Assembly (NCBI GenBank): GCA_020439725.1
Contig: JAGQSE010000211.1
Coordinates: 2,095 to 8,665, forward strand
From: Acidobacteriota bacterium
Lineage (GTDB): Bacteria; Acidobacteriota; Thermoanaerobaculia; Multivoradales; JAHZIX01
Direction of reading: 5' to 3'
Length of the DNA stretch: 6,571 nt
The notes under the pieces are model-generated. The model did no database searches. It saw only the letters and a list, made by a program, of their open reading frames with translations, and was not told the origin of the DNA. A program made the translations under genes and the position numbers. Positions 5,926 through 6,571 of the stretch are shown one piece after another. Numbering within the stretch: position 1 is the stretch's first letter; each line of letters opens with the position of its first letter.

Positions 5926-6571
5926 ATGGCCCAAGACGTCCTCATCGCCGACTATGGCTCGGGCAACCTGCGCTCGCTGACCAACGCCCTGGAGCAATGC
6001 GCCCGAAGCGATCAACGGGTCGTGCTGAGCGGTGATCCGGCCGCCGTCGCCCGCGCCGAGCGCATCGTCCTGCCCGGGGTCGGCGCCTTTGGCGAGTGCC
6101 GCCGCAAGCTCGACGAGTCGGGTCTCTTGCCCGCCCTGGGCGCCGCCGTCGCCGCCGGCAAACCCCTCTTCGGCATCTGCGTCGGCATGCAGGTGCTGGC
6201 CTCGCGGGGTCTCGAGTTCGGTGAGACCGCGGGCCTGGGTTGGGTCCCCGGGGTCACCCGTCGGCTGCGGCTGCCGGAGACCGCCGGCGAGTCCAACGGC
6301 GATGCTCGAGTGCCACGGCTCAAGCTGCCCCACGTCGCCTGGACACCGGTCGAGATCCTCGACGAGGCGCTGTTCGACGGAATCCCCCAGGGCAGCCACT
6401 TCTATTTCGTCCACTCCTACTTCTTGGAGTGTGCCGAGCCCGGCGACATTGCCGCCACCGCGGTCCATGGTGAACGCTTCACCGCCGCCGTGCGTCGTGA
6501 CAACGTCTTCGGCTCCCAGTTCCACCCCGAGAAATCCGACACGCCGGGCCTGCGCCTGCTGGAGAACTTCT
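5926..6571 (+). CDS. hisH: HisH-type glutamine amidotransferase subunit (partial at 3' edge)
   Basis: Class-I glutamine amidotransferase; 215 codons are visible without a stop, and the reading frame runs off the window at LLENF, normally only a few residues from the end. It opens with the HisH-typical LIADYGSGNLRSL (6-18), followed by VLPGVGAFGE (48-57, oxyanion region) and GICVGMQ, in which C85 is the nucleophile. SQFHPEKS closes the set, with H200 and E202 completing the triad. FVHSYF lies before it. HisH releases ammonia from glutamine and channels it to a partner: HisF in histidine synthesis, or a sugar amidotransferase partner in some O-antigen and nonulosonate clusters. Compared with typical ~200-residue HisH, C85-to-H200 is about 20 residues longer, with a polar insert near 118-130. 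The usual PHMGWN reads PHVAWT. ATG 5926 is the only sensible start; no ribosome binding site is seen. The partner gene, if present, lies beyond the edge. Confidence 0.88.
   Translation, partial: MAQDVLIADYGSGNLRSLTNALEQCARSDQRVVLSGDPAAVARAERIVLPGVGAFGECRRKLDESGLLPALGAAVAAGKPLFGICVGMQVLASRGLEFGETAGLGWVPGVTRRLRLPETAGESNGDARVPRLKLPHVAWTPVEILDEALFDGIPQGSHFYFVHSYFLECAEPGDIAATAVHGERFTAAVRRDNVFGSQFHPEKSDTPGLRLLENF

Noticed and set aside
5796..6035. 79-codon + strand open frame bridging the gap into hisH
   Set aside because: Pro/Arg-rich, no ribosome binding site or motif, and it overlaps the well-supported hisH N-terminus in another frame.
244..6311. About twenty copies of the palindrome CTCGAG, well above the roughly two expected from base composition
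   Set aside because: Nearly all are in-frame Leu-Glu codon pairs (CTC GAG), the favoured codons here; only about two are out of phase (near 4330 and 6306), which fits chance. Codon use explains it rather than a DNA motif.
1..6571. CRISPR arrays, tRNA or rRNA genes, insertion sequences, phage or defence genes
   Set aside because: No regularly spaced repeats, RNA-gene signatures, transposase motifs or terminal inverted repeats were seen; apart from short gaps the window is filled by the six glycan-related genes and hisH.

Overview
This is a 6.6-kb piece of a surface-glycan gene cluster from a high-GC bacterium (about two-thirds G+C or more, judged by eye). All genes lie on the + strand, with strong G/C preference at third codon positions and GTG and TTG starts alongside ATG. 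The content (GDP-fucose synthesis, nonulosonic-acid synthesis, a Wzx-type flippase) suggests a bacterium with a capsule, O-antigen or glycosylated surface. The phylum cannot be fixed from this window.

Layout: (1) 1-299 is the 3' end of a GDP-L-fucose synthase gene. (2) 335-4283 is a compact sialic-acid-type (nonulosonate, NulO) cassette: a NeuB-family synthase, a NeuC-family UDP-GlcNAc 2-epimerase, a D-2-hydroxyacid dehydrogenase, and a NeuA-family CMP-sugar synthetase. Junctions are 8-bp overlap, 4-bp gap and 4-bp overlap. (3) 4280-5806 is a Wzx-like polytopic flippase that overlaps neuA by 4 bp. (4) 5807-5925 is a 119-bp non-coding gap with a GC-rich hairpin. (5) 5926 to the right edge is a nearly complete HisH-type glutamine amidotransferase.

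How they fit together (inference): NeuC makes ManNAc (or a relative) from UDP-GlcNAc, NeuB condenses it with PEP to a nine-carbon 2-keto acid, and NeuA activates that acid with CTP. Fucose from the first gene and the NulO would be built into a lipid-linked glycan moved across the membrane by the flippase. Two genes do not belong to the textbook Neu5Ac pathway. One is the dehydrogenase placed between neuC and neuA, whose family acts on 2-keto or 2-hydroxy acids. The other is HisH, which is either the histidine-biosynthesis subunit or the ammonia donor of a glycan amidotransferase such as those that make acetamidino sugars. With non-canonical residues in NeuB and NeuA, this suggests a NulO other than plain Neu5Ac, or a further-modified one. 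It is a variant of a known pathway type; I do not see evidence for a wholly new class of system.
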